62,945 nt of DNA from Folioceros fuciformis (lineage: Eukaryota > Anthocerotophyta > Anthocerotopsida > Anthocerotales), in assembly GCA_049999805.1 (NCBI GenBank), contig JBNGIO010006337.1:332215-395159 (forward strand), read 5' to 3'. Positions 1-11,089 of this stretch are shown here, piece after piece (the stretch's first letter is position 1; each line of letters opens with the position of its first letter). The position numbers and the translations under genes are program-made. The notes under the pieces were generated by a model. That model saw nothing but the letters and a program-made list of their open reading frames with translations, was not told the origin of the DNA and did no database searches.

Positions 1-3000
1 GCTCTGACGGCGTCCCTGGAGGAAACCAAGGAGGCGTTGCGGACAGCCATCGCTGGTAGGGATGATCTTGAGGCAGAGGTCCAACAACTTCGCCGACAGG
101 AGAGTACGTTGGCGTCGGAACACAAGCGGCTGTCGGACTCTTGGAATGAGAGGCTGTTTCACCTTGAACAACGGCTTAAGGAGACTTCAACTCGCCTTCA
201 TTCGGGTCAGGTAGAACGAGATACGGTGGTGGCAGATCTTGAGAGTAAGGAGGCTGAAATGCAGAGATTGGCGGATGAGAACAAGAGAATGGCGGCTGCA
301 AATGAAATGGCTGAGTTTGCAGTGAAGTCTTTGAAGGCGAAGCTGGAGCAGCAAGCTGTAGAAGCAGAGAAAATGAAGGCAGGACTTGAGGAGCGGGAAA
401 GGGAGATAGATAGGTTGACGCGAGAGAAGGTTGATTTGGATGACTGCCTGACACAGAAAGGCGAGCGTCAATGCTTAGCCGAGCAGAGGATTCAGGACCT
501 GAAAATGAAGCTCGAGGAAACCGCCAACCAACTCCAGACCGAACGGGCTGCAATGCTGGCAGACCTTGTAAGCAGGGAGACCGAACTACTAAGGATGGCG
601 GATGAGGTCAAGCGATTGACGGCTGTGAAAGAGGTGGCTGAGTTTTCAATGCAGTCGCTGCAGTTCAAGCTTGAGCAATCAGCTGTAGAAGCAGAGAGAA
701 TGCAGGCAGAACTTGAAGATAGTTGCAGGGAAAGTAACAGGCTGACTGAAGAGAACCGTGATCTTGGTAATCGCTTGGCACACCAAGCAGAACGGCAATG
801 CCTAGCCGATCAGATAATTCAGGACCTGAGAGTGAAGCTCGAGGAAACCACTCATCAGCTTCAGGCTGAAAGAGGTGCGATACTGCTAGACCTCGAAAGT
901 AAGGAAACCGAATTGCTGAGGATAGCCGATGAGAACAGGAGGTTGACGGCTTCGAAAGAAACGGGAGAGTCTTTATTGATTTCTTTGCAGTCTAAGCTTG
1001 AACGAGTAGTTGAAGAAGCAGAAGGAATGCGTACAGAACTTGAGGAAAGGGGCAGGGAGACAGACAGGTTGACTGAAGAGAAACGTGGTCTCAGTATTCT
1101 TCTGGCACAGCAAGGAGAACGACAATCCTTAACCGATCAGATAATTCAGGACCTTAAGGTGGAGCTTGAAGAAACTACTCATCAGCTTCAGACTGAAAGA
1201 GGTGCAATACTGGGAGACCTCGAAAGTAAGGAGACCGAATTGCTGAGGATGGCCGACGAAAACAGGCGATTAACGGATTCAAAGGAAACGGCAGAGTCTT
1301 TAGTGATTTGTCTACAGTCTAAGCTTGAACAGTTAATCGAGGAATCAGAGAAAATGAGAGTGGAACTTGTCGACGGCGGCAGAGAGGCACACAGGTTGAC
1401 TGAAGAGAACCGTGATCTCGATAACCGCTTGAAAGAGCAAAAAGAACGGCAATGCTTAGCCGAGCAGAGAATCCAAGACCTGAAGGTAAAGGCCGAGGAA
1501 GCTGCCGAGGAACTGCAAACTACTGTTTCGTGTAGAGACGAGCTTCTGTCCGAGGTTGAGACTTTGCGGGAGAGCATCCATCTCATGAAGATGGAGGAGG
1601 AGAAGCAGTTGCAAGCCTGGGAACATCGAATTTCTTGCGTCCAGCAAAGAGCTGGCGAAGGAGCAAAAGCGCTGGATTCCCTTCTACTGGAAAAGAATTC
1701 GCTGCTGAGAGACCTGGAAATCAAAGAAGTGGAAGTGGATGAGTTAAAGCAGCAGAATACGCTGCTACTGTCGGCGAAAGAATTTCTGGCATCCACTGTA
1801 GAATCTCTACAGATTAGATTAAGTAAACTTTTCGATGATGCGGAGAGAAGCAAGGCAGAGATGGAGGAAAGGGACAGAACATCACGTCAATTATCTGAAC
1901 ACAATGCGCAACTGGAAAAGCAGCTGCGAGAACTAGAGGAAAGAGCAGACTTGGCGGATCAGCGGTTGGAAAATGTGAAGACGAAACTCGAGGAAACTGC
2001 AAGTGAGCTTCAAGAGGCCACGAGCTCCCGGGATGGCCTTGGGAAAGACGTAGCCCAATTGGAGGAGCAAATTCGCAGCATGACCTTGGAGCAGGATCGT
2101 CTTTTGCAGTCCTGGGAGCATAATCTCGGTGCTGTCAACAGGCAGCTCGTCGAGACTGCTTCTCAGCTTCAAACGGTTTCGACTGAGAGAGCTACTTTGC
2201 TACGGGATCTGGAGAAGAGAGAAGCTGAGCTGAATCAGATGGAAAACGAAATTAGGCAGTTGCTGGCTGCAAAAGACATGGCTGAGTTCTCAGTGCAAAG
2301 TTTGCAGGCGAAAGTGACCGCCGTCGTTGCAGAATCAAACAGCAGCAGAGCGAGCATGGAGCTGCTTCGCCAATGTTTTGATACTGCAGAAACGAAGGTG
2401 GCGTTGAGAGATGCGCAGGTGCAAGATCTACTTGTGAAAATTGAAAATGGGGAGCGAGTGAGTGCACGATTGAGAGAAGCTGAGGTGGAGATCCGAGATC
2501 TGCAGGAGAAACTGGAGGAAGCTGATCAGATGGTTAGGGACAAGGAAGACAGTCTGGCTGCTTCAGAGTGGACGGTACAGCACTTAGCTAGTGAAATATC
2601 CAAAGCGAAAAGCACCTTGCTGCAGAAAGATAAAAAGGAGGCTAACCTGCAGCAGCAGCTTGAGGAGTTGGCTATGCAGCTGAGGAGCAAAGAGGGAGAG
2701 ATCATTGAACTGGATTGTTTTCTTCAAGAGCAGATGGCAAAAAGTGCTAAGAGGAAAGCTGAGGTTGACGAGCTATCAAAAAAAATACACAAGCTTCACA
2801 AGGAATCAGCTGGTTGGCAGAGGAGAGAATCTGAACTGGACAGTCGCGTTAATGTTCTTGAAGCTGCTGTGGAGGAGAAGGATGCCATTTTGGCTGAACT
2901 TGAACAAAAGCTGAAACAGCAAGCCGAAGTGCAAGAAGCGATGGAAGGGGCGATTTCAAGCTTGAGGGTGCAGCTCGCAGATGGGAACACTGCATACGCC

Positions 3001-5540
3001 CAGAAAGAACGGGAGATGGAGCGCTTGTGTGATGATTTAGAAGCTGCAAAGCAGGAGGCCGCCTCAGCCGCGGAGCAGCACAAGGACGTTCAGAGCAAGC
3101 TAATGCAGCTCGAGCAGATATTCGAGGGGAAGAGAGAAAAGATGGAGTCCATGGCCGAGGATTTGCGGGGAACCGTCCGAAAGTTTGATGGGGAGTTGAA
3201 GGAAGAGAGAGCACAAGTACGACTACTCTTGCAGAAGTTGTCCATCGCTAACGAGGATCGGGACGAAGTTCATCAACAGATGTTGGTGATGGAGGATCGA
3301 GTAGGTGAGCTGCTGGCTCTGCAGGATGAGTTGGAGAAGGCAACCGCGCTCGTGTCGACATTACAGAAATCGGTTGTTGAAAAGGATGAAGCTCTGAGAG
3401 AGATTAATGACCAGTTTGTGGAGCTTGATCAGACCTTTCAGCACAGGGTACGAGAGCTTGAAGCCCTAGTGATGAAACTGGAGGAGCAGAGTCGAAATGC
3501 TGATCCTCAGCTGAAGGGAGAGACAGGGAAGGTCTCTGTGCTTTCTGAACAACTGTCACGTGCTGAGCAGGATAGGGGTGATGCTTGCCAGCAAGTCCTT
3601 GCATTGCAGGAGTTGTTGTGTAAGGCAAAAGACGAGGTGAACGATGCGACTGAAAAGGCTGCGCTCCTCCTGCTGAAGTCTTCAGATGCTGAGTCAGGAG
3701 CAACTGAATCCCATCAGAAACTCCATGCCATGCAGCTGGCTCTGACTGAAGCAAGGAATGAGCTAGCCGAGCAGACGGGTAGGAATTCGTTGGTAACGAA
3801 AAATCTATTAGAAGCCCAGGGAGAAGTGGCGGACACACACAAAAGGCTAATAAGCGTACAGGAGTTGCTAGCGAAGGCCAACTCTCGGATAGTACAGGAG
3901 ACGGAAAAGGCCGATGCTCTTGTGTCGTCGCTGCAGGCAGTACAATGTACGCTTCTTGAAAAGCAGGTCGAGGTGGATACATTATTGACAAGCCTTCTCT
4001 CGGCTGAGAGTAGAGCGGCTGAATCAAGAGAACAAATGCTGGCAATGCAGGATCTCCTCCGAAACACGGAATGTGACTTGAAAGAAAATAGGCAGAAGGT
4101 CCTACAGTTCATTTCGTCCGTAGAAGAAGCACAGGAGACCATTGGGAGGAAACAAAAGGAACTAGAGGCTGTCAACGAAAGGCTTTTGGCGTTCGAGTCG
4201 AGAGCAGAAGAGGGTGAGGAGAGAGAAAGGATTAACTTGGATGAGCTGCTTCGTGAAGTTGCTACAAGCAAAGAACGGGAGAAGTCTCTAGAGGAGATGA
4301 ATCAAAGGTTACAGCTGGAGGTTGCTAGGGGAAGGGAGCAAAATCTGGCGAGAAAAGAGAAGCTCGTGCAAGTTCTTGAACAGCTTGAGCAGAACCGGCG
4401 GACGAACACTACTCTTCATATGCAGATGGCGGTGACTCATAAGCGGGTTTTGAACGACATAAGTGCTGTCCATGGTGAAGCCAGAACAGGTGATGATCAC
4501 AATGTAGTGCGGAGAAGTAAGAAAATGAGGAGAACAGATGATCTGTCCTCAAGTAGTGAAAGTCTATCGGATGCAGTCGAAACAGAGGCAGAAGAGATCA
4601 TCTGCCCGGCTTCTGCAGCTCGTAGTGGGAGCCAGCAAGTACACGCAGAAAGGGGACTGGTCGGCCTAGTTGGAGATCTCGACCAAATGGCTGAGTATTC
4701 CAGTAAGGCCGCGGAGAAGGACCTGCATATACCAACTTTGACGCCGAGTCACAGAACGGATGCAGACGAACCTGTCGTCACAGATATGGAAACAGCTGTG
4801 GTACAACTAGGCGTTCAAAGACGGACAATAGCCGAACTTCGCCAGGAGGTTCTGAATCTAAGATCCAACTTGCAGCATGTGCCGACTGCGGGTGAAAGTG
4901 GTCCCGCCACGGACTTGACCGGCAGAACTGTAAGCTCCGAAGAGTTCAGTCATCACTTGGAACTCTGCGACTCACTCGTAAGGTATGTCGGGCACACGCC
5001 TTCTAGATAGTGCGTGGCCTGTTCTGCTGTGAATATAGCCTCAGTTGCAACAGTAGCCATGTGGTGACCATTCTTTGATTTGTTCTATGCAGGAAAAACA
5101 TTGCTCTTGATAAAAAAGTGGAAGCGATGGAGAGGTATTATTAAAACTAGTGTTCGTTGGGTTCCTGGTGCGTGTTAGAACAAATCACTGACCCGTGGTC
5201 CGACTGTCTAAACAGGAAAAACAGAGGTTTGCAAAGAGAGCTCGAAAGCTTAAAGCAGGGTTCCTGTGCACATCGTGAAGCTGATGGGAAAACGCAAGAT
5301 CAGAGAAAAGGAGGATTCCTCTCATGGGAGAACCGGGTGCCACCAGTGGCTGTGAAAAGCATCGAGGATGCCAAAATGATGCCTTTCTCAGAGTCTGAGA
5401 CATCCCGGACCAGGGGGGCATCCGAGAGATCGCCGTTGCAAGAGCTCAGAAGTGGGCCAAATAGTCCTTCAGTCCCTGCGCATCTGAAGGCAAGCAGGCA
5501 GGCAGGGTTACGTTCAGCCAACGCTGAGTTACGATCTTGA
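1..5540 (+). CDS. Very long coiled-coil protein, 3' portion, three exons (5' partial)
   Basis: The reading frame is already open at base 1, so the true start lies upstream. I model exons 1-4982, 5093-5134 and 5216-5540. AG|GTATGT at 4983 and AG|GTATTA at 5135 are good donors; acceptors end at 5092 and 5215. All joins keep phase, and the heptad pattern continues through the 42-nt middle exon into exon 3, whereas an unspliced frame would stop at 5010. About 1,660 visible residues in exon 1 are almost entirely Glu/Lys/Leu/Gln-rich coiled coil; the tail after about residue 1480 is Ser/acidic-rich with a basic patch (RRSKKMRR), and exon 3 ends in a non-coiled Ser/Pro-rich stretch. Four near-identical 109-residue units lie at the front. 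No motor, kinase or other enzymatic domain is visible. By architecture it could be a structural, cytoskeletal or tethering protein (myosin-tail/golgin-like), but no family can be named. Confidence 0.8.
217..1524 (+). repeat. Four tandem 327-bp coding units (109 aa each)
   Basis: Units begin at 217, 544, 871 and 1198, exactly 327 bp apart, each opening with an Arg codon followed by a D-L-x-S-(K/R)-E-x-E motif and closing with L-Q-T/A-E. Units 3 and 4 are most alike at the DNA level, which suggests recent unequal exchange. A more degenerate, longer version recurs twice further on (around 1500-1980 and 1980-2330), giving a higher-order repeat that includes a W-E-H/N signature. Confidence 0.85.
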
Positions 5541-6135
5541 CCGTCGTAGCCCTCCAGCCTGCAACCTGTTTCATTAAATTGTACAACTAGACCAGATATC
5601 AGAACTGCCCTCTGAAACCAATTGACCCCAAGGATTTGTGGCATCTTTCTCTGCAAAACATCACTAGCCATTGAAACATTCTTGGAACCCTAGCCAGATC
5701 ACCAGTGCCCTGATTTAGCTTCTTGCTAGCTAGTGAGCAAGCAAGCACCTGCAAGGCCGTTAGCTTTCTGGAAGCGGATTTGCAAAGAGAGCAAGTGAGC
5801 TGCTGCGAGGCCGTTCTCCAGCAGCTGGGCCTGAGGCAACGTGAATTGCTCTCGACCACGCCGCACTTGCACTGAGTCTGTGTGTGCGAGTCGATGCCTC
5901 CTGGTCGAAGGTAGTGTCAAAGTGCTTGGCGCGCGCGATAATAATATCCCTGGAGGACTTGCCAAGAGCAGAGTCGGAGTCGGCCAGCTCGAGTCGGGAG
6001 CAGAGCTCTGTCAGAGGAGGACGGAGACACAGAAGAGCAGACGTCTGATTGCGGATAAATCTGATAAATTTTGAATATACCACCGTACCTGTTGCCTCTA
6101 TAGCATAGAGCAGCAGATCATCGGGATAGCGTGTA
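5541..6135. other. Intergenic, probably 3' UTR of the coiled-coil gene
   Basis: Short open frames on both strands overlap one another and show no family resemblance. I see no gene here. Confidence 0.4.
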
Positions 6136-6386
6136 GGGTATGGATGCTCGAAGTCACCAGGTTAGTCATGTCTTCGAAAAGCTTGAATCAGTTTTCGGAT
6201 CTAAGAACATGAGTTATCACACGCAGCAACAACCACGCACTCGTCTCAAACTGCAGACACCGCGGCTTCGTCACTGGGCAAAACCAAGGGCTATTAACTG
6301 GTTAGAGGAGCCAAAGAAGTGGAGCATTAAAAGATATCCTTGCCATCAAGGTTGAGAAAAGGAAGATATCATTCTAGATTGTGTGA
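6136..6386 (+). pseudogene. Decayed fragment of a papain-like cysteine protease gene
   Basis: This stretch lines up by eye with 13762-14086 of the intact protease gene. Shared blocks include gatgctcg.a.tcaccag (start of the N-x-x-I-x-x-N segment), ttttcggatctaa, the run actcgtctcaaactgca, ctgggcaaaacca, and ccatcaaggttg followed by gattgtgtgag. Between the blocks there are several deletions. The stretch coding for the catalytic Gln and Cys (NQGRCGSCW in the intact gene) is lost, so no active enzyme can be made. It is a relic of a local or dispersed duplication. Confidence 0.75.
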
Positions 6387-6746
6387 GCAAGTGCTTCTTC
6401 CATACATGAAAGAAACACAGATCACACAAACTGTTTTGTATGTCTAGTGACTGGAAAAAGAGAGATGGATTTTGGCTAAGAGGCTTGCTTCTTAGTGTTA
6501 TTGGATGCATGATAGTTGTAAGAAGGTATTTGATGCTCATGTTCACTTTCTTGTACTACAAGAAGTGCTAACAACCAAAATTTGATAGTTTTTGATGAAA
6601 ATGTTAAGATCATTTATATTGCTTGAATAATAATGGATAAACATACCTAACTATTTGAAAGTGACTAATAAACATTGATATGATATAAACATTGATATGT
6701 ATCGATATATTTTTTGCTTATATCGAACATTCACATCTCTTTCAGC

Positions 6747-6755
6747 TTATATATG
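6747..6755 (+). promoter_or_regulatory. TATA-like element upstream of the neprosin gene
   Basis: TTATATATG lies about 65-70 bp upstream of the ATG at 6820, a plausible distance for a plant core promoter with a short leader. It rests on sequence likeness only. Confidence 0.4.
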
Positions 6756-6819
6756 TAGAGCATGACAAGGAAGGAAAGCATAGTATCTTTCAGTCCAAAG
6801 TTATCTTGCTAAGGAGAAG

Positions 6820-8727
6820 ATGGCTGCGCTTTTGTTGTCATTCGTGTTGAGTCTAGCTTGTGTTACTTTGCTTAGTGGGAAGCATGCTTTGGTCCATGGT
6901 TGGAATTCCAATCTAGAGTTTACCTTGTCGAAACCATTTGATTTGAGCATTATCAATCGTCCTTTTGTTACCTCACATAATGTATGTATTTTCTATCACA
7001 CATCTAGTAATGGTAAACATTATTTGAACTGTTTTTATTTTTTATTTTTGTTTGATGTTCTCATAACTTGGTAGATGTATGTGTGCAGCTTTCAGATGGT
7101 TCCATTGTGGATTGTGTGAGAATTGAAGACCAACTGACTTTGCAACATCCATTGTTCAAAGATCATGTTCTTCAAGTACGTCTAAAATGATTTATAAGAC
7201 CGTACAAGTATTTTCTTTTGATTCATGCATTGTAAGGTAAATTGTGTTCACTTGCAGAAACCACCTCCATCATTTCAAAATTTGCGACTACAAATCGTGC
7301 GAGAGTCTACCCATCTCCAAGTGTACCATCAAGAAGTTGGAAAGTGCCTAGATGGAACCATCCCTGTGCGGCGGATCTTGGAAGATGATCTGGAACGTTT
7401 ACAGCGAGCACATGCTCTGCGAAGAAACCAGAGATCTTCTCAAACTGACGCTCTAAACGATGGATATGTGCATGATGTATGTTTCTAGGTTTACTTTAGA
7501 TGTTTCTTCTTCCATCAATAGTTGTGGAATCTCAATGTTGTCTAACGTTAACCTTATGAAACCAATGTGTTGTGTTTGGTTGGTTTGGACGTAGTATGCA
7601 AGAGATGAGTTCACAGGACCTTCATTTCATGGTGCGACATCTGCTATTAGTATATGGAACCCACAGATCCCTATTAACTCAGTAGGGGCAACAATTTCAC
7701 AGATATGGGTGGTTGCTGATAATGGCTTCAACAAGAACACCGCAGAAGTTGGATGGACAGTAAGTATTTAGCATACATGTTGTGGTTTAAATTAAATGGG
7801 TTGTTTTGTCTCATCATTCTAAGATGTTTGTAACTACAACTATCTCAACTCTACTTTGTGTAGGTGAATCCCACTTTATATAAAGACACTGCCTCTCATT
7901 TGTTCATCTATTGGACGGTAATTCATGATATGTTACATCTTATTCCTCGTGACTAATTTTCTAGATTATTGTACTACTATGTGTATGGATCCATACATAA
8001 TTTGTTGGCAGATCATCATTCTAACATAATTTTGCTTTCTCATCTCAGGCAGATGACTATACTAGCACTGGGTGCTACGACTTAACGTGCCCTGGATTTA
8101 TTCAAACGGATGCTACTCACGTATTGGGCGGGGCATACTCTCCTGACACTGTAGGCACTACCCAAGTTTTTACAATAGCAAAGGTAAATATATTCCTCAA
8201 ATTTCAACCTTTGATAATAATTAAATTTTATTATCATATTCCTACATCATACATATGTTGATTATGATAACACATGATTTATTGATCTCTTTCTCTTGTT
8301 GTAGAATGCTTCAACTGGAGACATGTGGTTACAGATAGATAATACAATGGTGGGTTACTGGCCGGCTAGTATTTATTCTAAGGGTCTTCTTCAAAATCAA
8401 CTGCCCAATAGGTTTGGCTGGGGAGGAGAAGTAGGCACATTGAAAGGCCAAGCACGTCTTCCTATGGGTAATTCATTGTTTGGTTCCGGCGCTTCGCAGG
8501 CAGGTACACTCGGTCCAGTACTTCCGGCCTACCATGCTCAAGTATCAGTTTTGAGTTCATTGGATAATGGTGCAAGCCTTTATCCGGTGGAGGCATCATT
8601 TGCGCAGCCATTGCAAACATCTTCAGATTTTGATATCAAAAACTTTACACAAGTAGGAGTAGCACCGGGAGTACCCATAGGAGGTACTTGGATTTTCTTT
8701 GGTGGACCAGGAGGGACTGTAGCGTGA
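6820..8727 (+). CDS. Neprosin-family glutamic peptidase, seven exons, 414 aa
   Basis: Exons by splice signals: 6820-6981, 7089-7175, 7258-7476, 7595-7759, 7864-7917, 8049-8183, 8305-8727. Every donor begins GT and every acceptor ends AG, and all six introns are phase 0. The product opens with a hydrophobic signal peptide (about residues 1-23), then the neprosin activation segment (DGSIVDCVRI, HPLFKDH, near 55-80; C-x-(D/E)-GTIPVRR near 107-115) and the catalytic neprosin domain (SQIWVV, E-V-G-W, T-G-C-Y-D-L-x-C, GDMWLQI, VGYWPASI, WGGEV). Neprosin from Nepenthes uses a Glu pair (E188, E297) spaced 109 residues apart; here Glu207 and Glu316 fall in the same motifs with the same spacing, so the catalytic pair is kept. 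Expected role: secreted or apoplastic proline-directed endopeptidase. The length is normal for the family. I see no damage. Confidence 0.92.
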
Positions 8728-9700
8728 TAGGGACCACATTGCTGCGCATCTAAGCATCCTTGTTTAGGGGGCGGAATATTTTCTTGATTCTGGAATATGT
8801 AAGGGACTACATTTTTATGGTCACAAATTAAGCATGTTCTCTACACCACTCAGCCCATACACATATGGGTTCACGATTCCCAAGGCCCTTCTGAGAATGG
8901 GACGAACCCCCTCGACAGAGGTTGGCAGTTGCCTTCGCAACAAGGACAAACGATCTCTGCACTGTACTTGTCTCGAATGTTTGAAGCAGCGGGACTGGCC
9001 TCTTACAAACCTGAAAGATACACTACGACACACACACATCGCTTTGAGTTTGCCACGATGTCAGCTTGGCACGTTTGACGAGACGTTACAGTGGTCGTTC
9101 CTCCCGTCCGGGGATGTAGAAGGTGCGGCTACCGAAAACAGACGACAGGACTTTTTCCTTCCAAACGTCGGTCCGATGCCCGGCTGCTTAGTCGCTAGCT
9201 CTGCCCAGAAGCTCCCCGGGCGTGCCAGGCACCTGCTGTTCATTTTCTGTCATCTCTCCTGGTGTAGTCTCTGTGATCCGCTTCGACACTTCTCACCAAT
9301 TTGTGTGAGACAACTAGATGAAAGGTAGGGGCAAGAGTATATGAACTGGGGGGTTTGGGGTTCTGATCGGAAAATAACAGGCTTGATTCATCCAGCACCA
9401 CAAATGCAAATGCACCAGTGTTCACCACGATGGAAAGTTGGGGTTGATGTCGTGTTTTGCCGACCAAGCTATCTGTCAGCAATGCTGTTTGTGTTCCTGT
9501 GTTAGACATGGCTGTGGCACTTGGGGCGAACACGCGCTCAGGTATGGTAGCAGGGTCAGCTCGCGACTACGTCTTGCTTCCCTGCAAAGGCTTCAGGGTG
9601 GCGTCCTCGGACACTCGCCTCCTGGCTTCGCAACAGAGGCATTCACGCTGCTTGTGGCAGTATGCTGGTGTCAGTTGTGTATCGGCGGCTTTACAGCGCA
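8728..9700. other. No recognisable gene
   Basis: A 164-residue open frame on the plus strand (8834-9328) overlaps open frames on the other strand and has no motif or codon pattern that marks it as real. The first 100 bases are probably the neprosin 3' UTR. Confidence 0.35.
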
Positions 9701-9989
9701 CACGGATTTCAGAGGGAGAGTCTCAAGAGACTTTGGCGGAAGAGACTCGAGAAAATCTGATGCCTGAGGGAGTGATTCAAGGGGTTCTGGAGACAGGGAT
9801 TCAAGAAACTCTGGCTACAGCGATTCCAGGGACTTCAGAAGGGATGCAAGAGACTTTGGCGACAGAGATTCAGTACGGATCGGGGACCTGTGGAGACAGA
9901 AGGTACCAGGGGTTTCCGGGGGAGGGGCTCGACAGTTTCCAGGGTAAAAGGCTCTTTCGAGTTTAGAAGGGCAGAAGGGTTGATGCAAC

Positions 9990-10377
9990 AGATTTGGTGC
10001 AGGCGGGCACCGCAGAGTGAGAAGGAAGGATACAAACAATGCAGCTTACGAAGTGTTCGACGAAACAACAGGGGAGAAGGTGATTGTGTTGGGAGTTGAT
10101 GGTCTGGAACCACCCAAACCTACTCAGAAAGATCTTCAATGGGAACCTACGAAAGTGGTGGTTTCTGGTGTTGTGAGCCAGGAAACTTGGTACAAGTCCA
10201 TGGAGGCTTCCATGGACGGGCCCTTGGGAGCTTACAGGTTCAGGGGTGTAGTCCAAGGAAGTGAGACACGTCTCCAAGGAAGTAAGACACGTCTCCAAGG
10301 AAGTGAGACAAGTCTCCAAGGAACTGAGACGCGTCTCCAAGGAAGAGAGACAAGTCTCCAAGGAAGTGAGACAAGTC
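9990..10377 (+). CDS. Possible exon(s) of an unrecognised protein running into a minisatellite
   Basis: A frame reading KDTNNAAYEVFDETTGEKV through GLEPPKPTQKDLQW looks like real protein (mixed composition, sensible codons) and stays open through a 21-bp repeat that encodes L-Q-G-S-E-T-(R/S) seven-residue units up to the run of N. It has no in-frame ATG at its start: the first codon that could be read as a start is GTG at 10017, so an upstream exon would be needed. Upstream (9700-9960) are Arg/Asp-rich, frameshifted RDFGGRDS-like stretches. I do not recognise the family. It may be a decaying gene. Confidence 0.3.
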
Positions 10378-10606
10378 NNNNNNNNNNNNNNNNNNNNNNN
10401 NNNNNNNNNNNNNNNNNNNNNNNNNNNNNNNNNNNNNNNNNNNNNNNNNNNNNNNNNNNNNNNNNNNNNNNNNNNNNGTCTCCAAGGAAGTGAGACACGT
10501 CTCCAAGGAAGTGAGACACGTCTCCAAGGAAGTGAGACACGTCTCCAAGGAAGTGAGACAAGTCTCCAAGGGACTGAGACACGTCTCTAAGGAAGTGAGA
10601 CACGTC
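10251..10606. repeat. 21-bp minisatellite interrupted by an assembly gap
   Basis: The unit is close to aagtgagacacgtctccaagg; about six units stand on each side of a run of 100 N at 10378-10477. Because 21 is a multiple of three and the unit lacks stop codons in most frames, several frames stay open on both strands, which creates long artefactual ORFs. The true array length is unknown. Confidence 0.95.
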
Positions 10607-10869
10607 CTTTTACTTGTGTTGGCCTCATTGCATGAGAAGAGATACGCTGTCGCTACCTTCATAGCTCTTGCTCCTCGGGCGTCAGATCACTGTCCCATCA
10701 CACTTACCTGTTAGAACGGCTTGTAATGCTGGGTGAAGTGCGCATTTGTAGGCCTTTGTCTCTGGTTTCCAAGTGTCTGAAAGGGCCAGGTGGGTTCAAG
10801 AACGAGATACTGTTCAGAACGGCTGGTTCTTACATCTCTAATTTTCATGTTCCTATCCTTTGATTGCAG

Positions 10870-11086
10870 GGCCATATGATTCTGATGAAGGTGAGCTGAG
10901 TGACGAGGATCCTTCTGATGAGAAGGAAGATGCTGGGTATTCTGATCTTGAAGAGGATAGTGATGAGGAGGAAGAGGTGGATGAAGTCACTGATGGAGGC
11001 AGGAGTAGTATGAAGCAGATCACCCGGCCACCAGGAGTAAAGGTTTTTGGGCGTCACTCTGGGGGCGGTGCACGGGCTAATTGCTG
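10870..11086 (+). CDS. Possible acidic exon of the same unrecognised gene
   Basis: After a polypyrimidine-like tract and an acceptor-like ttgattgcag ending at 10869 comes a frame very rich in Asp/Glu/Ser (SDEGELSDEDPSDEKED and so on), ending at a stop at 11084-11086. The acidic run resembles disordered tails of nuclear or ribosome-assembly proteins, but that is composition only. A further acidic stretch (DDDEGEELYGEHREVDHEDGDE, 11155-11225) follows in another frame. Confidence 0.3.
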
Positions 11087-11089
11087 AGG

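Noticed and set aside
1188-1853. 221-aa Ser-rich ORF on the minus strand
   Set aside because: It is a shadow of the coiled-coil frame; Glu/Lys/Leu-rich coding gives Ser/Phe/Leu-rich antisense frames.
5157-5540. A separate 127-aa gene starting at 5157
   Set aside because: Its main part is exon 3 of the coiled-coil gene. The first 20 residues come from the intron.
8834-9328. 164-aa plus-strand ORF after the neprosin gene
   Set aside because: No motif, no splice context, unremarkable composition, and competing frames on the other strand.
10251-10606. CRISPR array
   Set aside because: The units follow one another without unique spacers, and the genome is eukaryotic.
10017-10713. Long ORFs through the 21-bp minisatellite on both strands
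   Set aside because: They arise from a stop-free unit and from N treated as unknown residues, so their length is not evidence of coding.
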